From NCBI RefSeq assembly GCF_933775445.1, contig NC_065877.1:8928001-8992000 (forward strand): 64,000 nt of DNA. The letters run 5' to 3'. Below the pieces are notes generated by a model. That model saw only the letters and a list, made by a program, of their open reading frames with translations, made no database searches and was not told the origin of the DNA. A program made the translations under genes and the position numbers. Within the stretch, counting starts at the first letter, position 1, and every line of letters starts with the position of its first letter. Shown in pieces: positions 34,733 through 46,880 of the stretch. This DNA comes from Argentina anserina (lineage: Eukaryota; Streptophyta; Magnoliopsida; Rosales; Rosaceae).

Positions 34733-35097
34733 ATTTTTTTATGTTATGTGTCTAAAATACTTTTTTATAAGAAGCCTAAGAAAATACCCAATATTCTAAT
34801 ATTTAAGCAAGTGTAAATAACATAAAACATAAAAGCCCGTGGGGGTAAAGTGGCTCAGAGCCCATGTGGACGTGTCAATATCCAGACTCCAGTTGGAGGC
34901 ACCCGCAACCTTCTCTCCTTCACTTGTTGCTGTAGACTCGCTTCTCTCTTTGAATTCTGATACATTTTGCTTCGATGATAAGTGCATGCCACCTTCACTT
35001 TCACTTCCACAATTTCACCCAGTTACTCTTTCACTCGCACAGTTTAGTAATTTCACTTCATTTCTCTTTCACGTATTAGCCATTTCAGGGTTCTATT
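34733..35097 (+). promoter_or_regulatory. Upstream region of the NPH3-type gene
   Basis: The 365 bp between the MITE and the start codon hold the promoter and 5' UTR. A CCCATGTGGACGTGTC stretch (bHLH/bZIP-like cores) lies at about 34,860. A pyrimidine-rich TTCTCTCCTTCACTTG follows at about 34,910. No convincing TATA box was found. Confidence 0.4.
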
Positions 35098-37997
35098 ATG
35101 TCTGGCCATTTGAGAAGACCGCCGGAGGACATGGCTTGCATGAAATTGGGAGTGAAGTCTGAAGCGTTTCATCGGGAAGGCCAGACATGGTAAACACTTT
35201 TCTGCTCTGATCCAACAGATTAATACATATAATATAGAATTCATTAGTCACATATTAACTCCCATATGTATGGTGTTCGATAGGTTGCTTCTTGTATTTT
35301 AGCAAGTGTGATCTTTTGTAGTAGGCTTGAGAAAGCAAGAAAGTAGAATCTTTTGTTCATCAGTGATCAGTTTATGCATTTCTAATGTTTATGAGGGATG
35401 GCACCATTGGCACAGATACACAAGCTAGTCAGAAATCATATTGTCTAGTCCAGGACTCCAGGCTACTCAAAATTTTGAAGTTGACAAGGTTCCACTGAGA
35501 TAAAAGCTATGGAAATTTAGTTTGAAATGGGGTGTGGTTTTTCAGAAAAGAAATATTCTGATGGAAAATTCATTAGCAACAGAAAGTGGTGAGAGTTTGT
35601 GGAGATAAATCCATCCGTGGGATCAAGATTGATTTTATATAGAGGGATAGCCGGATAGGATGCAATGATTTTGATTTTTGGTTGGATATATATCTAAATA
35701 TTGAATCAGAATATCCATGCATGTACAAGATGATCGTGGGTTTATTTCCTGGATCTGATTTATGTTTTTCTTACAGGGTTTGCACAACTGGGCTACCAAG
35801 CGATATTATTGTTCGAGTTGGCGAAATGTCTTTCCACCTCCATAAGATAGATCATAGATGTGCATGAGATAGATCATAGATGTTCAGTAGTTAATTAAAG
35901 CATGTTGTCTAAGCAGTCTAGTCAGTGTGTGAGCCATTTCGAGTGCACAAGGACCTCTATGTGTTGTTATTTCTGCATTCGCTCACGACAACTCTTCTTT
36001 TTATGTACATTACCATTCTCTAATCGGCATTTTTAATTTGGAACTACTGCAGTTTCCATTGCTTTCTAAAAGTGGTCTACTAGAGCAGCTTATCGAGGAG
36101 TGTTCTGATGAGGAAGGCTCACCTTGTACGCTGCAACTTCATGGTGTGCCTGGAGGAGCTAAAGCTTTTGAGCTTGTAACCAAATTTTGTTATGGTGTCA
36201 AAATAGAGCTGACTGCTTTAAATGTTGTCATCCTTAGATGTGCAGCAGAGTACCTCAGGATGACTGAAGAGTACGACCAAGGAAACCTCGTTGCACAAAC
36301 AGAGATTTTCCTTGATGAAATTTTCGGCAGTTGGAGAGACTCCATAATAGCTCTTGAAACATGTGAAGAAGTGCAACCATATGTTGAAGAGCTCCATATT
36401 GTGTCAAGATGCATTGATTCACTAGCTACAAAAGCTTGTTCAGACCCAAAGTTGTTCACCAGGCCTATGTCAAGAGGAAGTGACATTAAGAAGACAGCAG
36501 GCACTGTGTCATGGAATGGAATAGCTGCTGAAAGTAAGCCACAATCACCCGGTGAAAATTGGTGGTATGAAGATACATCCTTCCTGAGCTTACCTCTCTA
36601 TAAACGCTTGATTCAAGCTGTTGAATCAAAAGGCATGAGTCCTGAGAGTATTGCGTCTTCTCTCATAGCTTACGCTAGAAAGTATCTCCCCTTGATGAAT
36701 CGGCTATCAAGCTTTAATGATGCAACTCATGCAAATTCAGGCACAAACATTTCTGATGAAGACCAAAGGGCTTTGCTTGAAGAAATTGTGGGGTTGCTTC
36801 CTAATAAGAAAGGAGTAACATCCTCCAAGTTTCTGCTCAGGCTCTTAAGAACTGCTATGATATTACATGCAAGTCAATCATCCAGAGAAAATTTGGAGAA
36901 AAGGGTAGGTGCACAGCTGGACCAAGCTGTTCTCATTGATCTTCTAATCCCAAATATGGGATACTCAGTGGAGACTCTCTATGACATAGACTGCATTCAG
37001 AGGATTCTTGATCATTTTATGTTGGTAAATCAGCCTTATCCATCTTCTCCATGCATAATCGAAGAGGGGCAATTGATGAGTGGTACTGATTTTTTGACAC
37101 CTATTACAATGGTGGCCAGTCTGGTAGATGGATATCTTGCCGAGGTAGCACCAGATGTTAATTTGAAGTTACCAAAATTTCAGGCACTGGCTGCAGTTAT
37201 CCCCGAATATGCCAGGCCGCTAGATGATAGCATTTATCATGCCATTGATGTTTTCTTGAAGGTAAGGCAAACTTCTAAGTGCATATCATGCATTCATGCC
37301 ATGTTTAACTGAAGTCTGATATGTACTTGCTCATTATGTCTTTTTCTGAAGTACTAGCATACTAGGTACTATATATTGAGATCATATGTTTGTGTAACCT
37401 TAGTTATGTATCCGTTTGTGCCTGCTAACTAGTAACCACATTGTCTATCAGGCACATCCTTGGCTTACAGATGCTGAAATGGAACTACTATGCAGACTGA
37501 TGAACTGCAATAAACTGTCATTGGAAGCCAGCACACATGCAGTGCAGAACGAAAGATTACCTCTTCGCGTAATTGTTCAAGTCCTCTTCTTTGAACAGCT
37601 TAGACTACGAACATCAATTTCTGGCTGGATGTTTGTTGACAATCTAGAGAACTCGCAAAGTGGAAACCTTGGGCTCCCCAGCAAAAATGATGGTTCCAAT
37701 CGAGTAGACACCGCACAACTAGAACGAGCTGTGGGGTTTGATTATGAGGTGAGGGAGCGTGTTTTGGAGCTTCAGAAAGAGTGTTCAAGTATGAAAAAGG
37801 AGCTTCAGAAGTTGGTGAAAAACAAAAGAAGTTGGAGCATTCTTCCCATAAGGTTAGGGTTTAGAAAAAAGGTTGATCCTTGTTGTCCAAATGAACCAAA
37901 GGCCTCTGATAGAATGACACCAGCAGCATGTTTCAGTGAGCCACAAAATCATGTGAATGGAGAAGTGCCTCATTCACCTGCAAAGCATCAAACTTGA
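35098..37997 (+). CDS. NPH3/RPT2-family BTB protein, donor defect after exon 2
   Basis: Exons 35098-35189, 35777-35846, 36053-37261 and 37452-37997; joined this way they give 638 aa, normal for the family. Start [18 protein letters not shown] contains the conserved MACMKLG. BTB core: [22 protein letters not shown] then [16 protein letters not shown]. The NPH3 domain includes [54 protein letters not shown] and AHPWLTDAE. The C-terminus has a short coiled coil ([19 protein letters not shown]) and a basic tail. It looks closest to the Arabidopsis At5g03250-type subgroup. Such proteins are membrane-associated scaffolds, often CUL3 adaptors, in phototropin or auxin-transport signalling. Introns 1 and 3 are GT-AG; intron 2 begins AAG|ATAGAT instead of AAG|GT, and reading through meets a stop at 35865. 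Normal splicing is doubtful. Confidence 0.88.
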
Positions 37998-38186
37998 GGA
38001 AATCATGTACGTTTTCCTTTATTTCTTTTAGATGTTATTCTTTTTTGTATGCCTACCAGTTAATTATCATCACCGAATTTCTTCGTACACAAGAGAAGTC
38101 ATAGCTCAATTGCAGTTGGGGTTGAATTTCCTATCGATACCTTGATTGTGATCCCCAGTGACTTCTAACCGTAAATGAAAATATCG

Positions 38187-38715
38187 ATTCGGCGGATCCA
38201 GCCCAAGGCTTGCCTGGACTGGAGTCCATGCTGAAATTTGAAGCCCAAAAAAATAGTACATTAATGCTAGCCCAAGAAAAAATAGTACATCGATCAGTTT
38301 CTACTCTCATCTCCAGAAGAAGAAGAGTTGTGCAGCGTTCGTACTTCTTAGTCTCCACTACTGCTCCAGTCCTCCGCCACTCTCCACTGCTGCTCTAGGC
38401 CTCTAGTCCTCCGCCACTCTCCACTGTTGCTTCAGGCCTCCAGTCCTCCCACTCCTCCGCCACACAGAAGAAGAAGAACTCAACTCGATTTGGAAAGTTA
38501 GCGTATTTCTTTTAAAGTTATGATTTCGAATTTTCGATCTGTGTAGCTGTATTAGGATTCAGGGGTTTTTGAAATTAAGTTTAATGTTTATGGCTTTTTT
38601 CAATTTAGAGATGAGGTTGACTAACTTAATATTGTCAAAAAAAAAATTTGGCATTCGGCTAAATTTGAAGCCCTCCCTAAGTCCCCTAGATTTCGATCCA
38701 AGATCCATGTCCACT
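38187..38715. mobile_element. Decayed hAT-like element remnant
   Basis: The left end GGCGGATCCAGCCCAAGGC and the right end AAAAAAATTTGGCATTCGG followed by GATCCATGTCC resemble the ends of the better preserved element at 55701-56184. Between them, at about 38,350-38,455, lies a two-and-a-half-copy repeat of TCCGCCACTCTCCACTGYTG (unit about 52 bp). No TSD resolved. Confidence 0.4.
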
Positions 38716-38719
38716 AGGG

Positions 38720-39780
38720 GACTAACATCCATCAACAGTTGGAAATCACTCATACCCCTGAAAGCGACTGTCTTTGAAATTTGTCACAAGCTTTTGCACA
38801 GATTGAAAAGAGCCAGAGGGTCTCGAACTCTCTATTAAGCTGACATGAGAGACAGTAAACTGTTTCCTTTTTCTCTTGTACTTAATATTCCAACCAATCT
38901 TCACTACTCACAAGCACCGTTAGTGGAATCAATCACAGAATGATGTTAGAACTCAGATGAAGAAACTGGGTCCTGATTGCCCCTAACCCTTACTCCCTTA
39001 CTCTTCTATCTTCATAACTAATGTGACCCTCCATAGGCCACATCACATGTCACACTGTCTCCATTGCTGGAACTTGGAAGGCAAAGTCACTCCCTCTTTT
39101 TTTCAATTAGCGAGGTCCCTCCCTCTTTTTTCAATTAGCGAGGTCCCACCCTCTTTTTTCAATTAGCGAGGTCCCTCCCTTTCCATATCCAATCAACATG
39201 ACTTGTCCTCTCCTTTGTATTTGCTTGTAGTTGGTTAGCTTAACCTCCACTGCTGGCCATAGCTCCCAACCTTAACAGAGAGCCGTACTTGAAAAGATTG
39301 GCCAAGTAGGCGCGTATCATTCTGTTGCCATTTACTTTCTTGAATTTTCTTTTGTTTTGTTTTTGAACATTAGAATCTCCTTTATGAATTCATTGATCCT
39401 GCACAGCCATCTTCTCACTAAACTAATCATTATATCTCAAGAACATGTATAGAGGGAGTTAAGAACAGTCAAACATTTGGTTTAATAAAAAAGAAAGGAG
39501 TAGATTATAAATCAGTTAACTACCAATAGGGGAAGGTTCACAAGCCTCTACTACTTGCTTACTTACAACTAAAGCAGGGAAAAGATAAATCCGCAAGAAC
39601 AAATGTTGAAGATTGACACAGTAAGGTCCAGAGCAATAATTTACAGCAAAGAAACTTCCCATATTAGAGATTTAGAGTTCTACAAATTACTGATTAGCCT
39701 CTTCAACTACTGAAATTTCCACAGGCATCTTTGCTCCAATGCTACAATTTCCTTTCACCTAGAAATACCGAATTCTTGGG
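38720..39780. other. Spacer between convergent NPH3-type and LOG genes
   Basis: No gene recognised. It contains the 28-bp tandem repeat listed next and the 3' untranslated region of the LOG gene. Confidence 0.5.
39088..39171. repeat. Three-copy 28-bp tandem repeat
   Basis: Units at 39088, 39116 and 39144, each ending TTTTTTCAATTAGCGAGG, differing at one or two bases. Confidence 0.93.
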
Positions 39781-39790
39781 TGCAGCCAAG

Positions 39791-42700
39791 CTATGCCATC
39801 TCCCAGTTCAACTTTGAAGCAACTCTTTCATGACAGGGAACATAATCCTATCACCATAGGCAAGAAATCAATACCATAAACCACAAAGGAGGTGAAGGTC
39901 TTAATTTTTCGGTGTGAAGTGTTTAGGGAGACTTACAATAAGCAATAGTAACTTTACATGTGAAGTTGGTGATTATTTTAAGTAAAAAATCAGAGACAAA
40001 CAAACAAAGAAAATCAAGAAATGTTTTGGGTTACCTCCAATTTCTTCACCAACTCCATTGCTGTAGGTGCTGATATTATAATGTGGCGTGCATTTGGGCT
40101 AATAAATCCTTCTTCCACAGCAGTATCAATGAAAGATAGCAAGGAGTTATAGTATCCATCAACATTCAGTAATCCCACCTGGAACAAAAAAGTTGATTTA
40201 AGCCCAAATTTCTGTAAATTAAATTACGATTGATTTGTTTAAAGTTATCAGAAAAGCTTTACTTACTGGTTTGTCATGAATTCCAAGCTGAGCCCAAGTT
40301 ATCACTTCAAGTAACTCTTCCAGAGTCCCATAACCACCTGCATGTAAAATGTCATTAATTTGTCTCACAGTTGAAACAATTAGGTCAAACAGTAATGTGA
40401 CCCCTAGGACCAGAATCATGATGTTAATCATTAGTATGATAGTATCTCTGATAAAAGATAAAAGGGCAGATTAATTTGTCAGTTCTATTTTTGACCTTGG
40501 TGCAATATGTTTTGACTACATAAAGTTCAAATTGTACTTTGCTCATTTGCAGAGGGTGTTTATATTTTTTCAAAAAACTTCCTTTGTTTTTCTTTTTTTT
40601 TTCTGGACTATCATCTTCTTCAGGGTTGTTGGAAGAACTTAGACAAAAGAAGAAAAACTGAAAATTTTATCAAGGCATAATGATTATTTTTTCCCTGAAG
40701 ATCCTCTCCCCCTTCATATATTCTTGATGTTCAAAGAGTGTGGGACGACATGAATGAAGTTATTCATCAGTGTTCAGCATCATTCCATATCAGGTGTTTG
40801 TGCAAGTTGGCAAAGACTATTTAGTGAAAGTTTGCATATGCTGAGCTGTTTCTTTAAAGGCAGGAAACAATTGGTAAATTCATTTACTGGCTACAATGAC
40901 AATTTAGGACAAGAGAATAAATTTACAACAGAAGCAAGGCAAGGTTCCTCAGAAACTCTAATTTTCAGTGTAAGGATGTTGATGGGTCAAGGATTGGTTT
41001 GAATGGTTGCTCTCTAATCATCATGGCTCTTGGGGAATGTGAGATTCACACAATCACAATCATAATAGACACATATCATGACCTGATTTCTAGGCTTTTA
41101 GTACCATAAAAAACAAGAACCCTCAACAGTAAATCATCAACTTACTTTGACCTATTATGGCCAATATGTTCACAAACACCCTTTTAGTTATTTACTCAGC
41201 CTTTTTTGGGGTCAAAACTAAAAAAGTATTTTACTCAATTCATCAAGGGTTTAGGGTTCTCTTCTGACTTGCTTGTTCTGTCTCACTCACCTCTCTTCCA
41301 TTTCAGTTCATTGGGTTTGTTAAATAATAGCTAAACACAAGAAGGGGAAATGAAAATCTTCACACAAATCAAAAATTCCAATCTGGGCCAATCTTTACAT
41401 GCTGATATTGGTAAATAAAAGCCATGAAGGATCATATGTGTTAGTGTTTGATTGGTTCAAGAATTCTGGTCCAAAACCAAAACAACTATGCAGGGTCAGT
41501 GCAGGGCGTATACTAACCAGGCAATGCAATAAAGGCATCCGAATGCTTAGCCATCTCTGCCTTTCGTGTATGCATGTCTGCAACTGCCTTCACTTCCCCC
41601 ACAGTTTCACCAGTAATCTGCAAAATGGTACCACCCAGAAAACCATTAAACATATGGCAATTTGGAGCTTTGTGCAGAAAAATAATGATGTTTCGCAGAG
41701 AAATGATGAAGTTAATACAAAACATCAACCCAGCTACTCCCCAGCCAGTCCTTTTAGTGGAAAATAAACAAAGTTCCATACATGGAAAAAGCCAAGACAT
41801 AAAAGCACAAGAAGCAAAATACTTTTCAGTTAAATGAGCATCCTCTATAGACTACACAGAAAAACCAGTAGTGTAGTCTTAGTGCCAAGTACTTGAGTGT
41901 AAGGATAAGCTTCCCCAAGCATACATTAAAAAATCACTATATTCTAGAGAACCAAGCAGAAAATAACAAGAAACAAAGCAAGCAACAAAGAACAAAAAGG
42001 AAGCAAAAAATAAACAGACAAAATAAAATTAAAATCCCAAAGGGTGTCTAAAGGTTCTCACATCATCCACAGATTCTACACCAAAAAGAAGAAAAGGGAA
42101 AGAAAAGAGAGAAAGCAACGAAAGATTGAAAAGAAAGAAAGATGCAGAAAAGATTTGAACAAGAATCTGAATCCCAATGACCTATCTCACATATAGAAAT
42201 AAACAGTAAACTAAAAAACCTTGTATAATTAAAACGAAAGTAGAAGGACTTTTATTTAGCTAATAGGAAACATACCTCTCGAGGCATGAGCGTCTTGGGA
42301 ATAACTCTACAGAGAGACAATAACATGACAAAAATCAGTCCCAAAACTCACTTAATTGTTTCTTAATCTCTGTTGTGTTTGTTTAGTTCATTTTTTTCAT
42401 GGTTTCTGAGATTTCATAATGAAGGAGTAAGACTGTACCCAATGACATGCCGACCACCATCATGAACAGCTTGAGAAACCAAACCCATTAGCCCTATGCT
42501 GCCTCCTCCGTAGACCAGATCTATGTTCCTTGAAACCTACGAGGAAAAACCAAACCAAACTCAGCTCAGAAACACTAGACTAATTACTACCAAGTGTTTG
42601 TACAAATGGACAGATAAATTTCATGATCATATGAAAGCTATCATTATCTTCATCTTCAAATGGACTTATATAAAATTGAAAAGATTTTGATAATGGCAGA

Positions 42701-43221
42701 GAGAAAAATTATCATTTACATGCATTATGCTAGAGACAAACTTAGTAGGGAAGAGTTTGAAGGGGTCAATCTTAATTCAGAAAATGAAAATTTAACCCCA
42801 TGAACCATATGACAAACAAGTTGCAATATCATAATGAGCATGCCCCAAAACCAGAACAAGTTAACATGAAAAAGTTAGAAAGCATAAACAAGATGAAGTT
42901 CTGAGAAAGAGCAACTTCCAGATACTAGCTAAATCCATTTGACAAGAAACCAACATAAAATGAAGGCCAAAAGCCATCTACGTACCAACACACCAGTAAG
43001 TGAAAGAGTTTAAGAATTCTCAAGAACCCAAATTAGCAAGCACATAGTAAGAAGTATAATAAAAGAGTTTGTGAAATAATGAAAGAGTCATTCTATACCA
43101 GCTCTTTCCCAAGCTCAGTGGCAGCATCTTGGTAGCTAGTCTTCTTGCCTTGGCTACTCCCACAGAACACACAAATCCTCCTGAACTTTGAGAGCTTCAT
43201 TTCAATGCTGTTAATATCCAT
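39791..43221 (-). CDS. LOG: LOG cytokinin riboside 5'-monophosphate phosphoribohydrolase
   Basis: Seven exons on the minus strand: 43221-43099, 42536-42439, 42306-42276, 41617-41518, 40337-40267, 40178-40035, 39847-39791. All phases join and all introns are GT-AG; product 207 aa. LOG enzymes split cytokinin nucleotides into ribose 5-phosphate and the active free base in cytosol and nucleus. N-terminus [20 protein letters not shown] leads to CGSSQGKK. The phosphate-binding [10 protein letters not shown] lies at about residue 50. The signature PGGYGTLEE at about 117 and [15 protein letters not shown] upstream carry the catalytic Arg and Glu. The Rossmann fold is complete to the C-terminal SKLNWEMA. 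It most resembles the LOG1/LOG3 group; exact orthology not determined. Long introns (up to about 1.2 kb) are AT-rich with no inserted element recognised. Convergent with the NPH3-type gene. Confidence 0.96.
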
Positions 43222-43350
43222 TTATTTCTCACTCACTCTCTGGTTTTTTTTTTTTTGCTTAAAATTCAAAGAATCTCCTCTCTCTCTCACTCAGTAGTAG
43301 AGTATTTCCCTCTCTGTTTCCTTGTTCTTCTCGTTGCACTTCTCATGCGT

Positions 43351-43374
43351 ATTTATAAGCCCGCCTCGCACGTG
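43351..43374 (-). promoter_or_regulatory. LOG promoter: TATA box and G-box
   Basis: On the minus strand TATAAAT (43357-43351) lies about 130 bp upstream of the LOG start codon, with the G-box CACGTG (43374-43369) 11 bp further upstream. A CT/GA-rich 5' UTR lies at 43,270-43,310. Spacing fits a standard plant core promoter; bZIP/bHLH (light, ABA) factors bind G-boxes. Confidence 0.65.
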
Positions 43375-43379
43375 AGTAC

Positions 43380-46290
43380 TCTTCACACGTTTGGCACAAC
43401 CGATACTCTCTCACACAAGAAACCTTAGGCACGCGTGGACCACCCTCTATTTCATGATTTTCATCTGTTTTCTATTTTCCCATTCCATTATTTTTTTAAA
43501 TTACTATTTATTTTTATTTTTCAGTCTCTCACCTTTGTGCTTTAGTACCATTATGATTAAATAATAATAATAATAACTTGTCTATTTATGAACATCCCTC
43601 AATGATGTTGTAATGTTTTCTTATCTTGTTTGTTCATTTAGTGATGCAACTCAATAAGGGTGGACCAGGTGGTAGTTTCAATTAATACATTTATTTTGGT
43701 GGAGTGTAATTTCATGCTTTGTGGCAAGGAAAATAATTTGTTTATTTACACTAATTTGGTGTAGTGTACATAATTAGTGTATATGCTCAAGATTTTCTTC
43801 ATGGAGAGGTGCGACAGGGGTGCCTAAGGTTTCAGCCACCACCTCCTTAATTTGATATGTGCAGCAACGGGTCTTTGATTTACGACGTCGTTGGAAGGGC
43901 CTCCTTCTTCCGCTCTTATATGGGTGGTGAATGTGGAGGAGAAGGAATGAGCACCTCGGCGTCTGGTTATCTAATTCAGTTTTGATTTTAGATGTTAACA
44001 ATTTGCCGCTTCGGATAGGGGCAACTCTAGTGAGATCAAGCGTATTATAGATGAGCTCGAGGGAAAAGTGGTTGTCAAATGCGTATGGATTTGTAATAGT
44101 CTCACATGTTCTCTTAGGTTGTCTCCAAGGTTAATCAGATAGAAAGTCGAGGTTTAGTTTAGTTCCAACTTAATTTTTAGTTTGCCAGAAAGACTATGAC
44201 TTTTTTTTTTGGTTTAAAAATCTTATGATTAGGTTACATGTTAGGATGCTTAGTGGTTTTAGACCAACTATGGCACCTGTCACAGGGGGAAGCACTAAGG
44301 TTGTTACAGCCCCCTATGAATGGCGAGCTATTTTGTTCTGCAACGATAAAACGATACTTCATTGAAGATTTCCAAAGGGCAGCCTATAATATGAAAGAGA
44401 CGAGCTGATAACTCATGAGACGAAACCCTATAAGGCTATAATAGCAAAACAACCATCGAGCTCGAGCTAAACAACCCTCGAGCTAGAGCTAAACAACCGT
44501 AGGCCAAAAACAACTATATGTAATTATATCTGCTCCAGCTACTGTACTGTTCTTTTCTCTTTAAATTTAACAGAAGTTAATTTGTTTTCACTTTGAAACA
44601 AAACATATATATATACATGAAAATGAAGATATCTGTCTTACACTCTTACATAACACAAAATAGTTAACAATTAGCTATATACACTAATCTAGCTAGCCCA
44701 CTATCTGGATACAATAGTGTTCTTGCAGCTCAAAATCCAGACAAACATTCTTTTTTTTTTTTCTTTCAAAAAAAAACCTCGAAAAGGTCCAACAATGGAC
44801 AATCCCAGAAGGGTTTATTTATTTAAACATCCCAAGATGGGCATCACGGACTCATAACTAATTTGACATTATAAATTATGAGAGTAACAGAGAGCAAAGT
44901 ATGGGTAAATTTCCACAGGAGTGAGCTAATACTAATACTAATACAGTAATACATAGTCATATATGGAGCATTGTGCATATGGGAGTGACGAGTCTTTGAT
45001 TGAGAATAGAAACACAAGTGGGTTATGACCTATCTCCCTTGTGCCCTCATCCACTTCCCTCACTCGACAAACTTGCTGATGCATAGGAAACATTTCATTC
45101 TTATTACCTTTCCCCATATCCACCACTCACTCACTTCTCCGAGCATGATGTCCCCAACTCATCTATACTCACTAATTCCATTGCCCTCTTCTCCACCAGT
45201 AACATCCTCTGGCTAGCCTCCTCTCCTCTAATCCCCCCCCACACACTATTTTTTTTTTATGAGAAGAAGAGATATTAGTGACCTGAGTTAAATTATTTAT
45301 CAAGGTGTCCTCCAAGAACGAACTAGGAACACTAAAATTAGAATAAACCCTATAACATGAAGCTCTCTAAGATTGAAGTAGCTACGTACCAACTTTGAGG
45401 ACTAGAGTTGTAGTTCTAAACCCTATAATTAAATTCTATAAACTAAACTCACCTCTCGGATATTAAATCTAGCTACGATCTTACATGCAGAGCAGCAGAA
45501 GAATGTTGAATGAGTGTCATCGTATGTACATGTCAAAATATGCAATTAAATAAATTAACTTAATGTGGATGATAAACTTTGTAAGAGAAAGATAAATTTT
45601 GTAACTATGAGATCGTGAGATGTTAATGTTCTGAAATTAAAAATTTTGTAACATTTTTTCGATGATGACAATTTTGTAACATGACTTCAGCTATAAACTA
45701 CCCATTATGTAATTAGTTATTATGATGTTGTGGGCTAGCTTCTGCGGTTCCAGTTGCATAAAAAATGTATTAGCCCTCATATATTTTAGTGTTGCTCATT
45801 GTCTGGGTTGCAGGAACTGAACCCATATTCCCTTTAAATAGTATGCATCAGATTAATTCATTTTTTTGCATCCTCAATCCCCAAAAATTTGGCCCCTTCT
45901 GGCTGTTTCCCTTTACCATTTTGTCTGTCTACTTCTTCCCCACTCTCCAAGTCCCCCCAATTTTTGGAGATTATAAACTCATAATTACTATTCTTAATAG
46001 GGGATTGAAGAGAACACTAATATACTAGTTTTTGCCTTGTGCATGCTTGCATGCGCGTTTACTGGTTTTGTGTGTTTGTTAGTTGCTGTGTTTATGTTCG
46101 GGTTTCTACTTATGGAACAGTTTCCCCTTCATTGATTTCATAAAAATATTACCTACCCATTGAAAATTCTTCTATGCTAAACTACTACTCCCACTAATAA
46201 ATTATAGATCCCACTTCTTGAATCTCTAGGGAATATTCTTCAAGTAGACCCATTTGGTAAACAAAACAACACCATAATACATGATTCGAT
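43380..46290. other. Spacer, no gene recognised
   Basis: Distal LOG upstream sequence and spacer. A short repeat of CAACC(A/C)TCGAGCT(C/A)GAGCTAAA occurs at about 44,450-44,500. Short open frames only. Confidence 0.5.
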
Positions 46291-46880
46291 TTGCCTATCA
46301 CTATTCAGAGCTCCAGCGGTGAAGCCCAACCAGCAGCACATGACCTGCTTTCGTAACAGAGTTAGTCTCCCCATCTACCCAAAACAAGATCTGCATTACT
46401 AGTTCACTACCATTCTCATCTAGCAACCTCCGCGCCGCTTTTGGAATCCAACCCCCGTGAACTCGATGTCGCCGACCGAGAACCTTACATTGCATCATCC
46501 ACTTAGAATAAATCTTTGATGACGCGAACCACTAGAGACTGGACATCCGAGAGCACATACCCTTCTGCTGCACACTCCTTCCCCAATCCGCCGGCAAGAC
46601 CTCAAAACCCGAACGGAAACCCAAACCCAATCTGAATCACCCCCCACCTTCGATCTCTCCCTCAAAGTCCTCTCCTCCATCGAGCAACCAAAACCTCTCC
46701 TCCTCCCTCCCCTCCGAAATCCAATCCAATCCTAGCTCCGCCACCCAATATCGACGATCTCTAATTGCAATTCAATCTGGCTATTTACCCGTCTATATAT
46801 TTCTGCTTCATTTTAGGTTTCAGTTACGCTAACGGCGTCAGTCTCGGCGTAAGTGCCACAAGGAGACGAAGGATTAAATC
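46290..46880 (-). other. GC-richer transcribed-looking island, unassigned
   Basis: On the minus strand, short adjacent open frames (46680-46495 and 46498-46301) follow a purine-rich leader (GGAGGGGAGGGAGGAGGAG at about 46,700). Composition differs sharply from the AT-rich spacer. No domain recognised. It could be an old retroposon, a non-coding transcript or a gene remnant. Confidence 0.3.

Noticed and set aside
35682..35867. Separate small protein around exon 2 of the NPH3-type gene
   Set aside because: It is intron 1 tail plus exon 2 read through the defective donor to a stop.
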